DNA from: a virus
IMG/VR virus record: IMGVR_UViG_3300037489_000065
Span: 1 to 37,247 of that record
Reading direction: 5' to 3' (one strand)
DNA: 37,247 nt
Shown here: positions 8,416-17,141 of the stretch, piece by piece
How positions within the stretch are numbered: position 1 is the stretch's first letter
Layout of the letters: every line of letters starts with the position of its first letter
The notes under the pieces: model-generated
Seen by the model: the letters and a program-made list of their open reading frames with translations, nothing else
Told to the model about the DNA's origin: nothing
Databases searched by the model: none
Position numbers and translations under genes: made by a program

Positions 8416-8819
8416 CAGTTTTTTACGATATACAGGCGGCACTTGATTCGAGGTTGCATACCTTAAGTGGTACCACACCTGTCGCTTGGGAGAATACAAA
8501 TTATAAACCCGTGGTTGGGATCGCATATATCAGGCCCACATTTTTACCAGGTAATACAGTTGGGGCGACTACCGCAACTGATAAAAATATCGGAGTATAT
8601 CAAATTGATGTATTCATCAAAGCCAATGAAGGGAAAAATGAAGCGGTAAGATTAGCGGATAGAATTGCACAACATTTTAAACCGGTTACGGAATTGACCT
8701 ATAATGACAGAATAGTACGCTGTGTTACAGTATCCAGGGAAAGGGCGTTAATCGACGATGGTTGGTACCAAATACCCGTAACCATTACATATTTATCATT
8801 TACTACTAAAAGGGGATAA
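8412..8819 (+). CDS. Tail terminator protein (DUF4128-like)
   Basis: 135 aa. A ring protein that caps the tail tube at its head-proximal end, in the lambda gpU position. Features are FYDIQAALDSRLHTL, VAWENTNYKPV followed by YIRPTFLPGNTVGATT, and IGVYQIDVFIKANEGK, which match the DUF4128 pattern (W-N-Y-P, then P-gap-Q-DV). It overlaps the previous gene by ATGA and comes directly before the tube protein genes. Confidence 0.85.
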   Translation: MTVFYDIQAALDSRLHTLSGTTPVAWENTNYKPVVGIAYIRPTFLPGNTVGATTATDKNIGVYQIDVFIKANEGKNEAVRLADRIAQHFKPVTELTYNDRIVRCVTVSRERALIDDGWYQIPVTITYLSFTTKRG

Positions 8820-8823
8820 TTAA

Positions 8824-9216
8824 ATGGCTACACATATCGGAAACGCTGGATCGGTCGAAATAGGTGCCAACACCGTGGCCGAAATGATTAGTTGGTCATT
8901 AACCGAAAACGCCACCACGATGGATGATACCGTCGCGGGGGATGCCTCACAATCACATAAAACCGGTACATTATCATGGTCAGGATCGATTAATTGTTAT
9001 TGGGATGAAACCGATACCAATGGTCAAGAGGCTATGACCGTCGGGGCATCAGTTGCACTTCATCTATTACCGGATGGCGCGGTTGCTGATGATATTGATT
9101 TCAATGGCACCGCGACGATCGAGAGCATTGAACGTGCCCAGGCTAATGACGCCATCGTTACTGCCAATTTCACATTCAAGGGTAATGGTGACTTGACCAG
9201 GACCGTATTAACTTAA
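8824..9216 (+). CDS. Major tail tube protein, copy 1
   Basis: 130 aa, beta-rich, with VAEMISWSLTENA, LSWSGSINCYWDETD and ATIESIERAQANDAIVTANFTFKG. The pattern of alternating strands and the place between tail terminator and assembly chaperone indicate the tail tube subunit. It is about 80 percent identical to the next gene; differences cluster near residues 5-16, 31-66 and 79-90, while the last 38 residues are almost identical. It starts after a TAATTAA stop region with weak Shine-Dalgarno, or by coupling. Both copies may build a mixed tube, or one may be specialised. Confidence 0.85.
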   Translation: MATHIGNAGSVEIGANTVAEMISWSLTENATTMDDTVAGDASQSHKTGTLSWSGSINCYWDETDTNGQEAMTVGASVALHLLPDGAVADDIDFNGTATIESIERAQANDAIVTANFTFKGNGDLTRTVLT

Positions 9217-9225
9217 GGGGGCAAC

Positions 9226-9615
9226 ATGGCCACACATACAGGAAACGGCGGATTGGTAAAGATAGCCACCGCCACCGTAGCGGAAATGATTAGCTGGTCA
9301 TTAACCGAAAACGCAGTCACCGCCGATGATACTGTCTCGGGTGATTCTTCACAATCTCATTTGACCGGTACCAAATCATGGTCTGGATCGGTTAATTGCT
9401 TTTGGGACGAAACCGACGCAACAGGTCAGGAAGCTATGACTGTGGGTGCATCGGTGGATCTTAGCTTACATCCTGATGGTGCGAGTGGTGGTGATATCGA
9501 TTTCAATGGTACTGCAACAATTGAAAGTATCGAACGTGCCCAGGCTAATGATGCCATTGTGACTGCTAATTTTACATTCAAGGGCAGTGGTGACTTAACC
9601 AGGACTGTATTGTAA
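9226..9615 (+). CDS. Major tail tube protein, copy 2
   Basis: 129 aa, a tandem paralogue of the gene at 8824 and separated from it by nine bases that include AGGGGG. It keeps the same core (VAEMISWSLTENA, WSGSVNCFWDETD, IESIERAQANDAIVTANF). Changes such as Glu-to-Lys at residue 12, a Lys/Leu swap near residues 46-50, Tyr-to-Phe at 59 and a Gly-rich loop at 88-90 suggest surface divergence rather than decay. Both reading frames are intact. Its stop overlaps the chaperone start (TAATG). Confidence 0.85.
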   Translation: MATHTGNGGLVKIATATVAEMISWSLTENAVTADDTVSGDSSQSHLTGTKSWSGSVNCFWDETDATGQEAMTVGASVDLSLHPDGASGGDIDFNGTATIESIERAQANDAIVTANFTFKGSGDLTRTVL

Positions 9616-10001
9616 TGGATATCAATCAATTAAATACTAAGGAAGCGCACGACGAAGGCGCGGAAATGCGGGTCATTGGTCCAGATGGCAAAATGACGGA
9701 TGTATACATCAAGTTAGTCGGGGTTGATTCGGCGAAGTGGCGTAAAATTAAATCTCGCTTGGAACGGAAAACTATGATGGCCACATTGGACGATGATGAT
9801 AGTGATGATGAGGAAAACTCACTCAATGCGATAACCGATGCGACACTTGATTGGCGTGGTCTTACCAAGGATAGTAATTCATTACCATTTTCTAAAGTCG
9901 CCGCGAAAAATTTATATATTTCTGCACCATACATCCGGGACCAGGCGGATCGATTCATTGCAAAACGTATAAATTTTATCGAAACCTCTTTAATCGTATA
10001 G
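9615..10001 (+). CDS. Tail assembly chaperone, short form (gpG-like)
   Basis: 128 aa. The first of the two chaperone products encoded between tube and tape-measure genes, which coat the tape-measure protein during tail assembly. The protein is acidic with a DDDDSDDEE stretch, and contains a beta-like N-terminus (MRVIGPDGKMTDVYIKLVGV) seen in such chaperones. It carries the slippery heptamer AAATTTT at 9971-9977 near its end, so part of translation should continue in the -1 frame to 10309. The match to the lambda G/GT arrangement is by position and frameshift. Confidence 0.82.
   Translation: MDINQLNTKEAHDEGAEMRVIGPDGKMTDVYIKLVGVDSAKWRKIKSRLERKTMMATLDDDDSDDEENSLNAITDATLDWRGLTKDSNSLPFSKVAAKNLYISAPYIRDQADRFIAKRINFIETSLIV
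9971..9977 (+). promoter_or_regulatory. Programmed -1 frameshift slippery site
   Basis: A-AAT-TTT fits X-XXY-YYZ exactly in the zero frame (codons ATA AAT TTT). It lies eight codons before the zero-frame stop and inside the window where the -1 frame is open (from 9896). A competing weak site is G-AAA-AAT at 9905-9911. Pairing of tRNAs for Asn-Phe back by one base gives the next codon TAT (9977-9979). Confidence 0.8.
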
Positions 10002-10309
10002 CCAAATATGCCGAATGGCAATTTTATGCTAACGGATATGATAAAGGATCACAGATAACTCGGATAGAAATATGGCGGCGGGTTAGCGATCGAAGGGGTA
10101 TATTGCATGGGGAGTTGAGGGACGCGCCGGAATTACCAAAGCAATGTATTCAGATATGGGGTGTATATTGTCAATTGGTAAATAGTAAGGAACGATTGAC
10201 CTATACCGAAATTGATGCGTATCAGCGTTTAATGGTAACGGATCTAACACCGTTTGATATTGATGTATTAATGATGATCGAATCGAAAAGGCATAATAAA
10301 AATGGCTGA
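9977..10309 (+). CDS. Tail assembly chaperone, -1 frame extension (gpT-like)
   Basis: Read after slippage at 9971-9977 this gives 110 further residues, so the fusion (9615-9977 then 9977-10309) is 231 aa. The extension runs through NRIAKYAEWQFYANGYD and WRRVSDRRGILHGELRDAP without a stop. Only a TTG at 10103 lacking a ribosome-binding site could start it independently. Conserved T-domain-like features are helical with several Trp and Tyr. It overlaps the tape measure gene by eight bases. As known for lambda GT, the fusion would recruit tube subunits to the tape-measure complex. Confidence 0.8.
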   Translation, partial: YRNLFNRIAKYAEWQFYANGYDKGSQITRIEIWRRVSDRRGILHGELRDAPELPKQCIQIWGVYCQLVNSKERLTYTEIDAYQRLMVTDLTPFDIDVLMMIESKRHNKNG

Positions 10310-12152
10310 TATTGCCGAACTAGGAATCAAGATCGATAGCAAAGGAGTACGCACAGCGGTCAAGGAATTGGATCGGCTTGAAACTCAGTCTGGTAAAACG
10401 GAAAAGGCCACAAGTAGCCTAACAAAACAAGCCTTGAAACTTGCCGCCGCTGTGGGTGCCCTTGCCGCTATCAAGGCCACGATATCAGCCATCATTAGAA
10501 CCACCGCCGAATTCGAGCAATTAAACGCCAGTCTTGAAACCGTTACGGGGTCAATGGAAGGAGCCACCGAGGCCATGGACATGATTCGTGCAACGGCCAG
10601 CACCACGCCTTTTTCCGTTCAACAACTTACTGAATCATTCATAAAATTAAAAGCCCTGGGGCTTGACCCCTCAAGTGCCGCACTGGTTTCATATGGTAAT
10701 ACCGCGTCGGCAATGGGTAAGAGTTTGAACCAGGTTGTCGAAGCTGTGGCCGATGCAACCACCGGGGAATTTGAACGATTAAAAGAATTTGGTATAAAAG
10801 CAAAATCTGAAGGCGATCGAGTGTCGTTCACCTTCCAGGGCGTAACCACAAATATTGGTAAAAATGCTGCAGAAATTGAGCAATTCATCCGTAATATTGG
10901 TGATGTACAATTTGCGGGCGCCATGGAAAAACAAATGGATACCATCAATGGTGCCTTTTCTAACATGGGTGATAATCTCGATAACCTATTATTAAAGATG
11001 GGCGAAGCTGGGGTGGCCGGTGCAACCAAGGCATCTATTTTAGAACTGTCTGCACTTTTGTCTGATCCTGGATTGATTAATAAAGCCACGCAATTGACCA
11101 CGGCATTGATCGGAGGATTTACATTCCTTTCTAAAGCAGTAACCCAATTCATTTTGGAATTAACTGATTTAGGCGATATGATTGGAGCGGTTGCGGCCGC
11201 CACTGCTTCCGCATTCGCCCTTGATTTTGACGCGGCATCGGCAATTTTGGCAGCGAGAAAAGAGGAACGCGCCGAACTTGATAAGGTAATCGAAAAGATA
11301 TGGGAAAAGGAAAAAGCCACTAAAGCGGTAAATCAAGCCGAGGCCGAATCACCTGCTACCGGGTTGGCTGGTGGTGGTGTCACACAGGGCACAGTAGAAC
11401 CACCAGCAGACAAAGATCAGGAAAAATTAAGGGAGCGATTAGAACGTCGACTGGTGACGTTGGAGGATCATTTTGCAACCGAGACAGAGCGATCATTACA
11501 AGCATGGATGGATCGGGAAGAATTGATCGATGAGTTAGAGGAAGAAAGGATTATCACACAGGCGGAACGTGATGAATTGAAGGTTGCAAGCCAGGAAGAA
11601 TTAGAAAGCAGATTGACGGAAATAACCCGGCAAGGATTTACAGACCGTGAAAGGTTTGCGGCCATGTCATCGACACAACAAACAAAACATGTTGTCGGTG
11701 AAATGATTAAAATGACCCAAGGCGTGGCAACACATAGCAAAAAACTATTTGCCATAAACAAGGCTGCAGGTATTGCCAATGCTATCATTAATACATATCA
11801 GGGCGTTACACAAGCATTGGCAGCCTACCCGCCACCCCTATCATTTGCAATGGCCGCTATTCAATTGGCGGCGGGTCTAGTTCAAGTCAATAAAATCAAA
11901 TCAGCATCATTCGGTGGGGGTGGGGGTGGTGGCAGTGTGGGTGGCGGCGGAGGTGGTGGGGTTGTGCCGTCGGATATTGGCACCCCCACACCACAGCAAG
12001 CATTAAATGCACCTACAGCCGAACCCACGCGCATTGTAAATGTAACAGTTTTACCAGGGATCAGAACGGGGGAGGATGTTGTTACATTAATGGAAGAAAT
12101 TAATGAGCAGGTAGGTGATGGTGTGGAATTTAAAGCGACGGTATTAGCATAA
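10302..12152 (+). CDS. Tape measure protein
   Basis: 616 aa. It sets tail length and passes through the tube. The N-terminal segment has the tape-measure pattern IDSKGVRTAVKELDRLETQ, a helical hydrophobic part (LKLAAAVGALAAIKATISAI), then EFEQLNASLETVTGSMEGA and LTESFIKLKALGLDPSS, which are typical of this protein. There are hydrophobic stretches near residues 255-320, a coiled coil near 360-460, and a C-terminal Gly run (residues about 540-560). By the usual 0.15 nm per residue the tail would be near 90 nm. It starts inside the end of the chaperone -1 frame. Confidence 0.93.
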   Translation: MADIAELGIKIDSKGVRTAVKELDRLETQSGKTEKATSSLTKQALKLAAAVGALAAIKATISAIIRTTAEFEQLNASLETVTGSMEGATEAMDMIRATASTTPFSVQQLTESFIKLKALGLDPSSAALVSYGNTASAMGKSLNQVVEAVADATTGEFERLKEFGIKAKSEGDRVSFTFQGVTTNIGKNAAEIEQFIRNIGDVQFAGAMEKQMDTINGAFSNMGDNLDNLLLKMGEAGVAGATKASILELSALLSDPGLINKATQLTTALIGGFTFLSKAVTQFILELTDLGDMIGAVAAATASAFALDFDAASAILAARKEERAELDKVIEKIWEKEKATKAVNQAEAESPATGLAGGGVTQGTVEPPADKDQEKLRERLERRLVTLEDHFATETERSLQAWMDREELIDELEEERIITQAERDELKVASQEELESRLTEITRQGFTDRERFAAMSSTQQTKHVVGEMIKMTQGVATHSKKLFAINKAAGIANAIINTYQGVTQALAAYPPPLSFAMAAIQLAAGLVQVNKIKSASFGGGGGGGSVGGGGGGGVVPSDIGTPTPQQALNAPTAEPTRIVNVTVLPGIRTGEDVVTLMEEINEQVGDGVEFKATVLA

Positions 12153-13951
12153 TGGGAAATTCTCGAATTGGTTATGATAATTTATTAATTGATGCCACTG
12201 TGGCGGTTTCAAGTGAGGCGGAAGGATATGAAAAGGAAAATGCATATGATGGGTTATCATATGATTTTTGGAAGCCCAGCGGCGTACCGGCGCAACTTCA
12301 AGGTACTTTCTTAGGTAAAGTGTCAGGGATTAAAGGTCAATGGTTATCTGATACCACAGTCGAAACAGCGGTGGGAACTGAGCTTGCCACTGATGGTACG
12401 TTTGATACAGCTTGCAGTGTTACTTGGGCATGTGGAACGGGATGGAGCATTGCGGCGGGTGTTGCTACTCATTCCGCAGGGTCAGCTTCAGAGATTAGTC
12501 AAAATTTAGCTACTATTGATGGAATATCTTATATTGTTGAATTTACCGTTAGCGGAGTAACGGCGGGAAATGTACAACCTTTATTTACGGGAGGTGGTGT
12601 AAATATAGGTGGCGCTTTGCGATCAACTAACGACACTTTTATTGAAACAATAACATCAAATGGGAATCTTAGTTTTGTTCTCTCCTGCACATCAGATTTT
12701 GACGGTGATATTGATAATGTATCGGTTCGCCTCGCCGATCCAGACCGTACCGCTAATGATAATGGTTTAGGTGTCTATGGTTCTATAGACAAAACGTTGG
12801 TGGCCAGTCGTGCAACTATTGTTGGATACTCTAATTTTTCAGCCTCAAATTATCTTGAACAACCTTACAATTCTGATTTTGATCCCGGTACTGATGCATT
12901 CACCTGGTTAGGGCATTTCAATGAGTCGGCCAATTCAGCTATAGAAGTATTATTTGAAAGAGACAGTGCAGCAACAGCGCAGCGCGTTACAATTCAAATG
13001 AATGCCGATGGTACTATCTCATTCACTTGTGATGATGATACGACAGTTAGGACAGCGACAACAACAAACACATATGATGATGGAAATGACCACATTATAG
13101 AATGTGAATATTCAGCGGGTACATTGTCAATATATATCGATGCGGTTCTCACTGCAACTACCACCGGTGCGGCATTATTGACATTGACGAACACAAGCGC
13201 CGTATTGAGATTTGGCCTCGATGTCCAAGATTCAAACCCTCTAACAAATGGATCATTGTCATTGTGGAGATATGCAGATTACACAAGGACCAGTGAGGAA
13301 AGGCGGGAATTATATAATAAAGAAAAATGGTATTTCAAGGCCGGTGGTCCCGCACCCGATGCATGGTTGGATTGGCTACCAGGTGCCGACTATCTTGCGG
13401 TAGCCGCGCATGATTTGGCCGATAATGATGCAACGATTGTTTTGCAGTATTCAGATAATGGATCATCATGGACGGATGCACACGACCCCGTGACCCTACT
13501 CAATAATGATACCATCTATCGAACGTTTGATTTTGAGGCCCATGATTGGTGGCGAATAAATATGTCAGGGGGTGTGTCACGTATTGGTGCAGTATCATTT
13601 GGTAAACAAGTTACATTACCAGGGGTACGATCAGGCTTTAATCCGATAGTATTATCAAAAGAATCCGAGGTATTGAATCAAACATCGGAAGGTGGTCAAC
13701 TTATTGGCAAATCAGTGATCCGTACCGGTAAAAAAGGTTCAATATCATTAACCAATATGGAAGCTAATTTTGTTCGTCAACATTGGCCCCTATTATCCGC
13801 AGCTATTGAAACAGGTTCGTTTTTCTTTTTGGCAGAAGATGATAACTTTCCTGATGAAGCTGTATTTTGTTGGTCTGCCCGTGGCGTTAATACACCGGGA
13901 TATCAAGACGAAACATATATGAATGTGACGATCAGGGTTGATGCATTGTGA
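12152..13951 (+). CDS. Dit-like distal tail protein with two inserted modules
   Basis: 599 aa. The core is split: residues 1-48 (with AYDGLSYDFWKPSG) and residues about 402-599 (from AWLDWLPGADYLAVAAHDL to the end) form one protein of about 245 aa of the kind found between tape measure and tail hub. Two modules are inserted. Residues about 72-196 are a jelly-roll sugar-binding-like domain (DGTFDTACSVTWACGTGW, then DIDNVSVRLAD), and residues about 197-395 are a LamG/concanavalin-like domain (NYLEQPYNSDFDPGTDAFTW, then AGTLSIYIDAVLTATT, then LWRYADYTRT). The protein probably forms a tail-tip ring with glycan-binding arms. Start ATG overlaps the tape-measure stop. Domain names are pattern-based. 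Confidence 0.78.
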   Translation: MGNSRIGYDNLLIDATVAVSSEAEGYEKENAYDGLSYDFWKPSGVPAQLQGTFLGKVSGIKGQWLSDTTVETAVGTELATDGTFDTACSVTWACGTGWSIAAGVATHSAGSASEISQNLATIDGISYIVEFTVSGVTAGNVQPLFTGGGVNIGGALRSTNDTFIETITSNGNLSFVLSCTSDFDGDIDNVSVRLADPDRTANDNGLGVYGSIDKTLVASRATIVGYSNFSASNYLEQPYNSDFDPGTDAFTWLGHFNESANSAIEVLFERDSAATAQRVTIQMNADGTISFTCDDDTTVRTATTTNTYDDGNDHIIECEYSAGTLSIYIDAVLTATTTGAALLTLTNTSAVLRFGLDVQDSNPLTNGSLSLWRYADYTRTSEERRELYNKEKWYFKAGGPAPDAWLDWLPGADYLAVAAHDLADNDATIVLQYSDNGSSWTDAHDPVTLLNNDTIYRTFDFEAHDWWRINMSGGVSRIGAVSFGKQVTLPGVRSGFNPIVLSKESEVLNQTSEGGQLIGKSVIRTGKKGSISLTNMEANFVRQHWPLLSAAIETGSFFFLAEDDNFPDEAVFCWSARGVNTPGYQDETYMNVTIRVDAL

Positions 13952-16299
13952 CCTATGAAACACAAAAATTAATTGCTGGCCGAAAGCCTGTCATTCTATG
14001 CGAGCTTGAACTCGACAAGTGCAACAATGTATTTGGTGTCTCGCCTTGTACTGCAGTCATGCACAGTCTGGATGATGATTTTGTTACTAATGGCGATTTT
14101 GCCACCGATACGGATTGGTCAAAGGGTAGCGATTGGACTATCTCGGGTGGAGTGGCAAGTATCAATAATCCGTTTGGGAATTCGAGTCTAATCCAAGCGG
14201 TTGATGTAATATTATTCAGAAATTACAATGTAAGATTCACCATATCCAATTATTCCGCTGGCGCTTTGTTAGTATGGATAGGCAACCAAAATGCCGATGC
14301 AGTGTCGGCCGATGGTGTATATGAGGTGAGTATAAATTACACATCGCATGATGCACAATTGGAACTACAAGCGAGCGACGGATCTATCTTTGATATTGAT
14401 AATGTGGTTTTGGTAGAGCTTGATAGCGGTACTAAATGTTTTAATACCTTCCAAAATTGCAGGGATCGGGCCAATTTTCTGGCGAACCTAACCGGCACCG
14501 CTCAGAGTGGAGGCGCTACCACCATACAACTTGCATCCGGTGCGATCACCGATGATGATATGCTCAATGGAATGAAAATTGAAATCATCGACGGATTAGG
14601 TGAGGGTCAAGAGCGCACCATTACAGATAGTGTGGCATCAAGTGATACATGTACTGTGGCAACGTGGGACATTGATCCCGATTCGACCAGTGTATATAAA
14701 ATATCAAACCCAAAAATACATCGATTTGTAAAACCATTTTCGCCGATGCCTGATGTGCAAGCATTGCCATTTCTTGATGATATCAATTTACATCCGACAG
14801 AAATACAACCACAGAAAGGATTAAGCCGTCGCGCAACTATCACAGCATCATTTAACGATGCACCACATCATGACAGGGGTATTGACCCCTATGTGGATGA
14901 ACGAATCTACACGCCTTATGATCAGGGTACATATTTTGGAAAATTAAAAGCTAGAAATCCCAATTATATTGGTCGAACCATGCGTATAAGAACTGGTTAT
15001 CTAGATGCGGATGGTTTAGTCGATGTGTCTGCAGGTTCAACCGATTTTCAAGATAAATTATATTTCATCGATCGAATCGAGGGACCAGGTTCAAGTGGAA
15101 AGGTCACTATTAAAGGAAAAGATATTCTCACTATAACCGAGGATAAACGTGCCAAGGTTCCCATTCCGAATAGTGGTGAATTATCAATAGACATCAATGC
15201 TGTGGTCCCTGGTTTTATTGTTAAATCGGGTGATGGTGCCGCCTATTCGACAAGTGGTACCTTGCGAATCGGTTCAGAGGAAATGACATTCACACGGATC
15301 ACAGATACATTTACAGTAACCCGCGGGGTTAACAATACTACCGCAGCGGCACATTCGACCGATGATGTAGTTCAGGAATGCTATGTCAAAACCGCTGTGG
15401 CTATCGAGATTGTAATTGAAGATTTATTAACCAATTATGCTAGTGTACCAAGTAAATATATACCAACCGCAGATTGGGCCGTCGAGGCAACAGACTGGTT
15501 AAGTGGGTTCAATGTAACCACTGTAATATCCAAACCGATTGGCGTTAATAAGACTTTATCGTCATTATCTGAATCATTCGGTGTTGATTTATATTGGGAT
15601 GAAGTGAGCCAAACTATTATATTGAGCGCATTAAAACCGCCATTATCCACAGCGATTACATTAAACGATGATGATCATGCGGTGGCGGATTCACTTAGAA
15701 TAAAAGAAATTCCAAAGGATCGAATATCAAGGCTATACTATCATTATGATAAGATTGATTCTACAAAGGGTGAGGATGCGGCAAATTATGCCAAGGCTTT
15801 GGTAACGGTCGATGCATCCAGTGAGTCACCCGATGAATTTGATGAGCAACACGAACGGGTTATATTCGCCGCCCATGGTGCCGATGATGTGGTCGCTAAG
15901 GTTGTCTCAAATCGAATGATTGAAAGGTTTAGGGATAATCCAATTGTTATCGAATTGACAATGGATGCCAAAGACTCATCGGTGCGACCAGGTGATGAAT
16001 TATTTATCCAATCACGAATCCTGCAAGATGCTACGGGTGCTAAATTATTAAAAAATATGCAGGTGATTTCTGTTGATGAGGCGGTGATCGGTACCAAACA
16101 TAAATATAAACTATTGAGTAGTGCATTTGATACCGTTGGGGTTGGAATATTTGGTTATGTTACAGCGGTCGGCGCGGCGGCAAAAGAATATACAGCGGCA
16201 AGTGAAGCCGAAAAAACAGCACAACCAGGGGCCGGATGGATTTGTGATAACGGCAATGTATTTTTAAGTGATGGGCAACCAGCGTATAAAATAATATGA
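13948..16299 (+). CDS. Tail tip hub protein with inserted jelly-roll module
   Basis: 783 aa starting with GTG coupled to the previous stop (GTGA). It has a Cys-rich N-terminus: ELDKCNNVFGVSPCTA (Cys25, Cys34) and GTKCFNTFQNCRDRANF (Cys164, Cys171), a four-Cys set that in related tail proteins lies within a short stretch. Here residues about 38-160 separate the pairs and read as a sugar-binding-like jelly roll (VTNGDFATDTDW, DWTISGGVA, IDNVVLVELD). Residues about 270-400 and 480-740 fit the beta-barrel hub fold (for example DKLYFIDRIEGPG, RPGDELFIQSRIL). It ends with a small motif GNVFLSDGQPAYKI. It is likely the trimeric hub closing the tube. Confidence 0.8.
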   Translation: MTYETQKLIAGRKPVILCELELDKCNNVFGVSPCTAVMHSLDDDFVTNGDFATDTDWSKGSDWTISGGVASINNPFGNSSLIQAVDVILFRNYNVRFTISNYSAGALLVWIGNQNADAVSADGVYEVSINYTSHDAQLELQASDGSIFDIDNVVLVELDSGTKCFNTFQNCRDRANFLANLTGTAQSGGATTIQLASGAITDDDMLNGMKIEIIDGLGEGQERTITDSVASSDTCTVATWDIDPDSTSVYKISNPKIHRFVKPFSPMPDVQALPFLDDINLHPTEIQPQKGLSRRATITASFNDAPHHDRGIDPYVDERIYTPYDQGTYFGKLKARNPNYIGRTMRIRTGYLDADGLVDVSAGSTDFQDKLYFIDRIEGPGSSGKVTIKGKDILTITEDKRAKVPIPNSGELSIDINAVVPGFIVKSGDGAAYSTSGTLRIGSEEMTFTRITDTFTVTRGVNNTTAAAHSTDDVVQECYVKTAVAIEIVIEDLLTNYASVPSKYIPTADWAVEATDWLSGFNVTTVISKPIGVNKTLSSLSESFGVDLYWDEVSQTIILSALKPPLSTAITLNDDDHAVADSLRIKEIPKDRISRLYYHYDKIDSTKGEDAANYAKALVTVDASSESPDEFDEQHERVIFAAHGADDVVAKVVSNRMIERFRDNPIVIELTMDAKDSSVRPGDELFIQSRILQDATGAKLLKNMQVISVDEAVIGTKHKYKLLSSAFDTVGVGIFGYVTAVGAAAKEYTAASEAEKTAQPGAGWICDNGNVFLSDGQPAYKII

Positions 16300-16772
16300 C
16301 AACTTATACAGCAATACCAGATACCTCGATAGATCCCGATAGCCCATTAAATGAGGCTTTATTCACGTTATTAAGGGATAACCCGATCGCTCAAACCGAG
16401 GGATCAAGCGGGGCGTCTAAAACACAAACGGCTGCACTTGAACAAAGTGGTGGCAGTGAGGCGGTTACTAATACTTGTATACGTGATAATACTATTCAAT
16501 TAGGGGATAAAGTTAATACAGCTATCGGCTCGGCATCATCGGTTGCAATTGCTGATAATACAAGATGGACACCCTCGGCGGGTTTTTATAATTGGACTGT
16601 TGCTGGTGCATCAGATGCGGCAATGTATATTGAAATATTTGTATCAGGGGGTTGGCGTCAAAGTGGAATCGGTCAAGGAGGTGGTGGTTTCATGTGGTTT
16701 GATGGTACAAACATGAGAATTTATAATAATACCGGTATTAGTAGAACAGCTTATTATCAAAAACTAATATGA
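16296..16772 (+). CDS. Tail tip / fibre-associated protein
   Basis: 158 aa. The start TYTAIPDTSIDPDSPLNEAL followed by LRDNPIAQTEGSSGA is a common opening of small tail-fibre or tail-tip proteins in siphophages. The second half has a beta pattern ending in Tyr-rich NTGISRTAYYQKLI, with a Gly run GQGGGGFMWF. It is coupled to the hub gene by ATGA and is the last gene of the late operon. Its TGA stop abuts the stop codon of the opposing gene with no bases between. A receptor-binding accessory role is inferred. Confidence 0.72.
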   Translation: MTTYTAIPDTSIDPDSPLNEALFTLLRDNPIAQTEGSSGASKTQTAALEQSGGSEAVTNTCIRDNTIQLGDKVNTAIGSASSVAIADNTRWTPSAGFYNWTVAGASDAAMYIEIFVSGGWRQSGIGQGGGGFMWFDGTNMRIYNNTGISRTAYYQKLI

Positions 16773-17111
16773 TTAAGATATCGCATTAACATGCTTTTCC
16801 AATATAGTACCTAAATGATGAATGATTCCGTGAACCATGTCACCCGATCCATCGGGGATAATATAACCACCCTTTGGATCGAATGTTTCATACATATCTG
16901 CGATGATTAAATCAATTTTTCGACCCGCCTGACACTGGCGCGAGTATGATGTCATTAATGCCACAATCCATTGAAACGATTTCATTTCCTTACTATTGAT
17001 AAAAAATGACTCAGGGGCATCTTTACCAACGATAGTAAAGTAAATGGCATGATCACTGATAGGGGCTCGGAGCTTGTAAGTTTTCTCTGGTTTAATCCAT
17101 TCAATAGTCAT
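16773..17111 (-). CDS. NrdJb-like ribonucleotide-reductase-associated domain protein
   Basis: 112 aa. It resembles the small C-terminal partner domain of B12-dependent ribonucleotide reductase (NrdJb type, found as a separate polypeptide in many proteobacteria). Visible shared segments are KTYKLRAPISDHAIYFTI, SFFINSKEMKSFQWIVAL and ETFDPKGGYI near the C-terminus, then an IIHHLGTILEKH helix. No catalytic NrdJ subunit lies in this genome, so it may act with the host enzyme. It has AAGGAAA before the start. It is the last gene of the leftward replication operon. The family match is from memory of the pattern. Confidence 0.62.
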   Translation of the reverse strand: MTIEWIKPEKTYKLRAPISDHAIYFTIVGKDAPESFFINSKEMKSFQWIVALMTSYSRQCQAGRKIDLIIADMYETFDPKGGYIIPDGSGDMVHGIIHHLGTILEKHVNAIS

Positions 17112-17141
17112 CGTAATATTTCCTTAATATAATAATCATGA

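Noticed and set aside
10103-10309. Independent 68-aa gene starting with TTG
   Set aside because: The frame is open well upstream, no Shine-Dalgarno is present, and it is better explained as the -1 frameshift extension.
10619-11320. A 233-codon reading frame on the minus strand inside the tape measure gene
   Set aside because: Shadow of a well-supported gene, without ribosome-binding site or family pattern.
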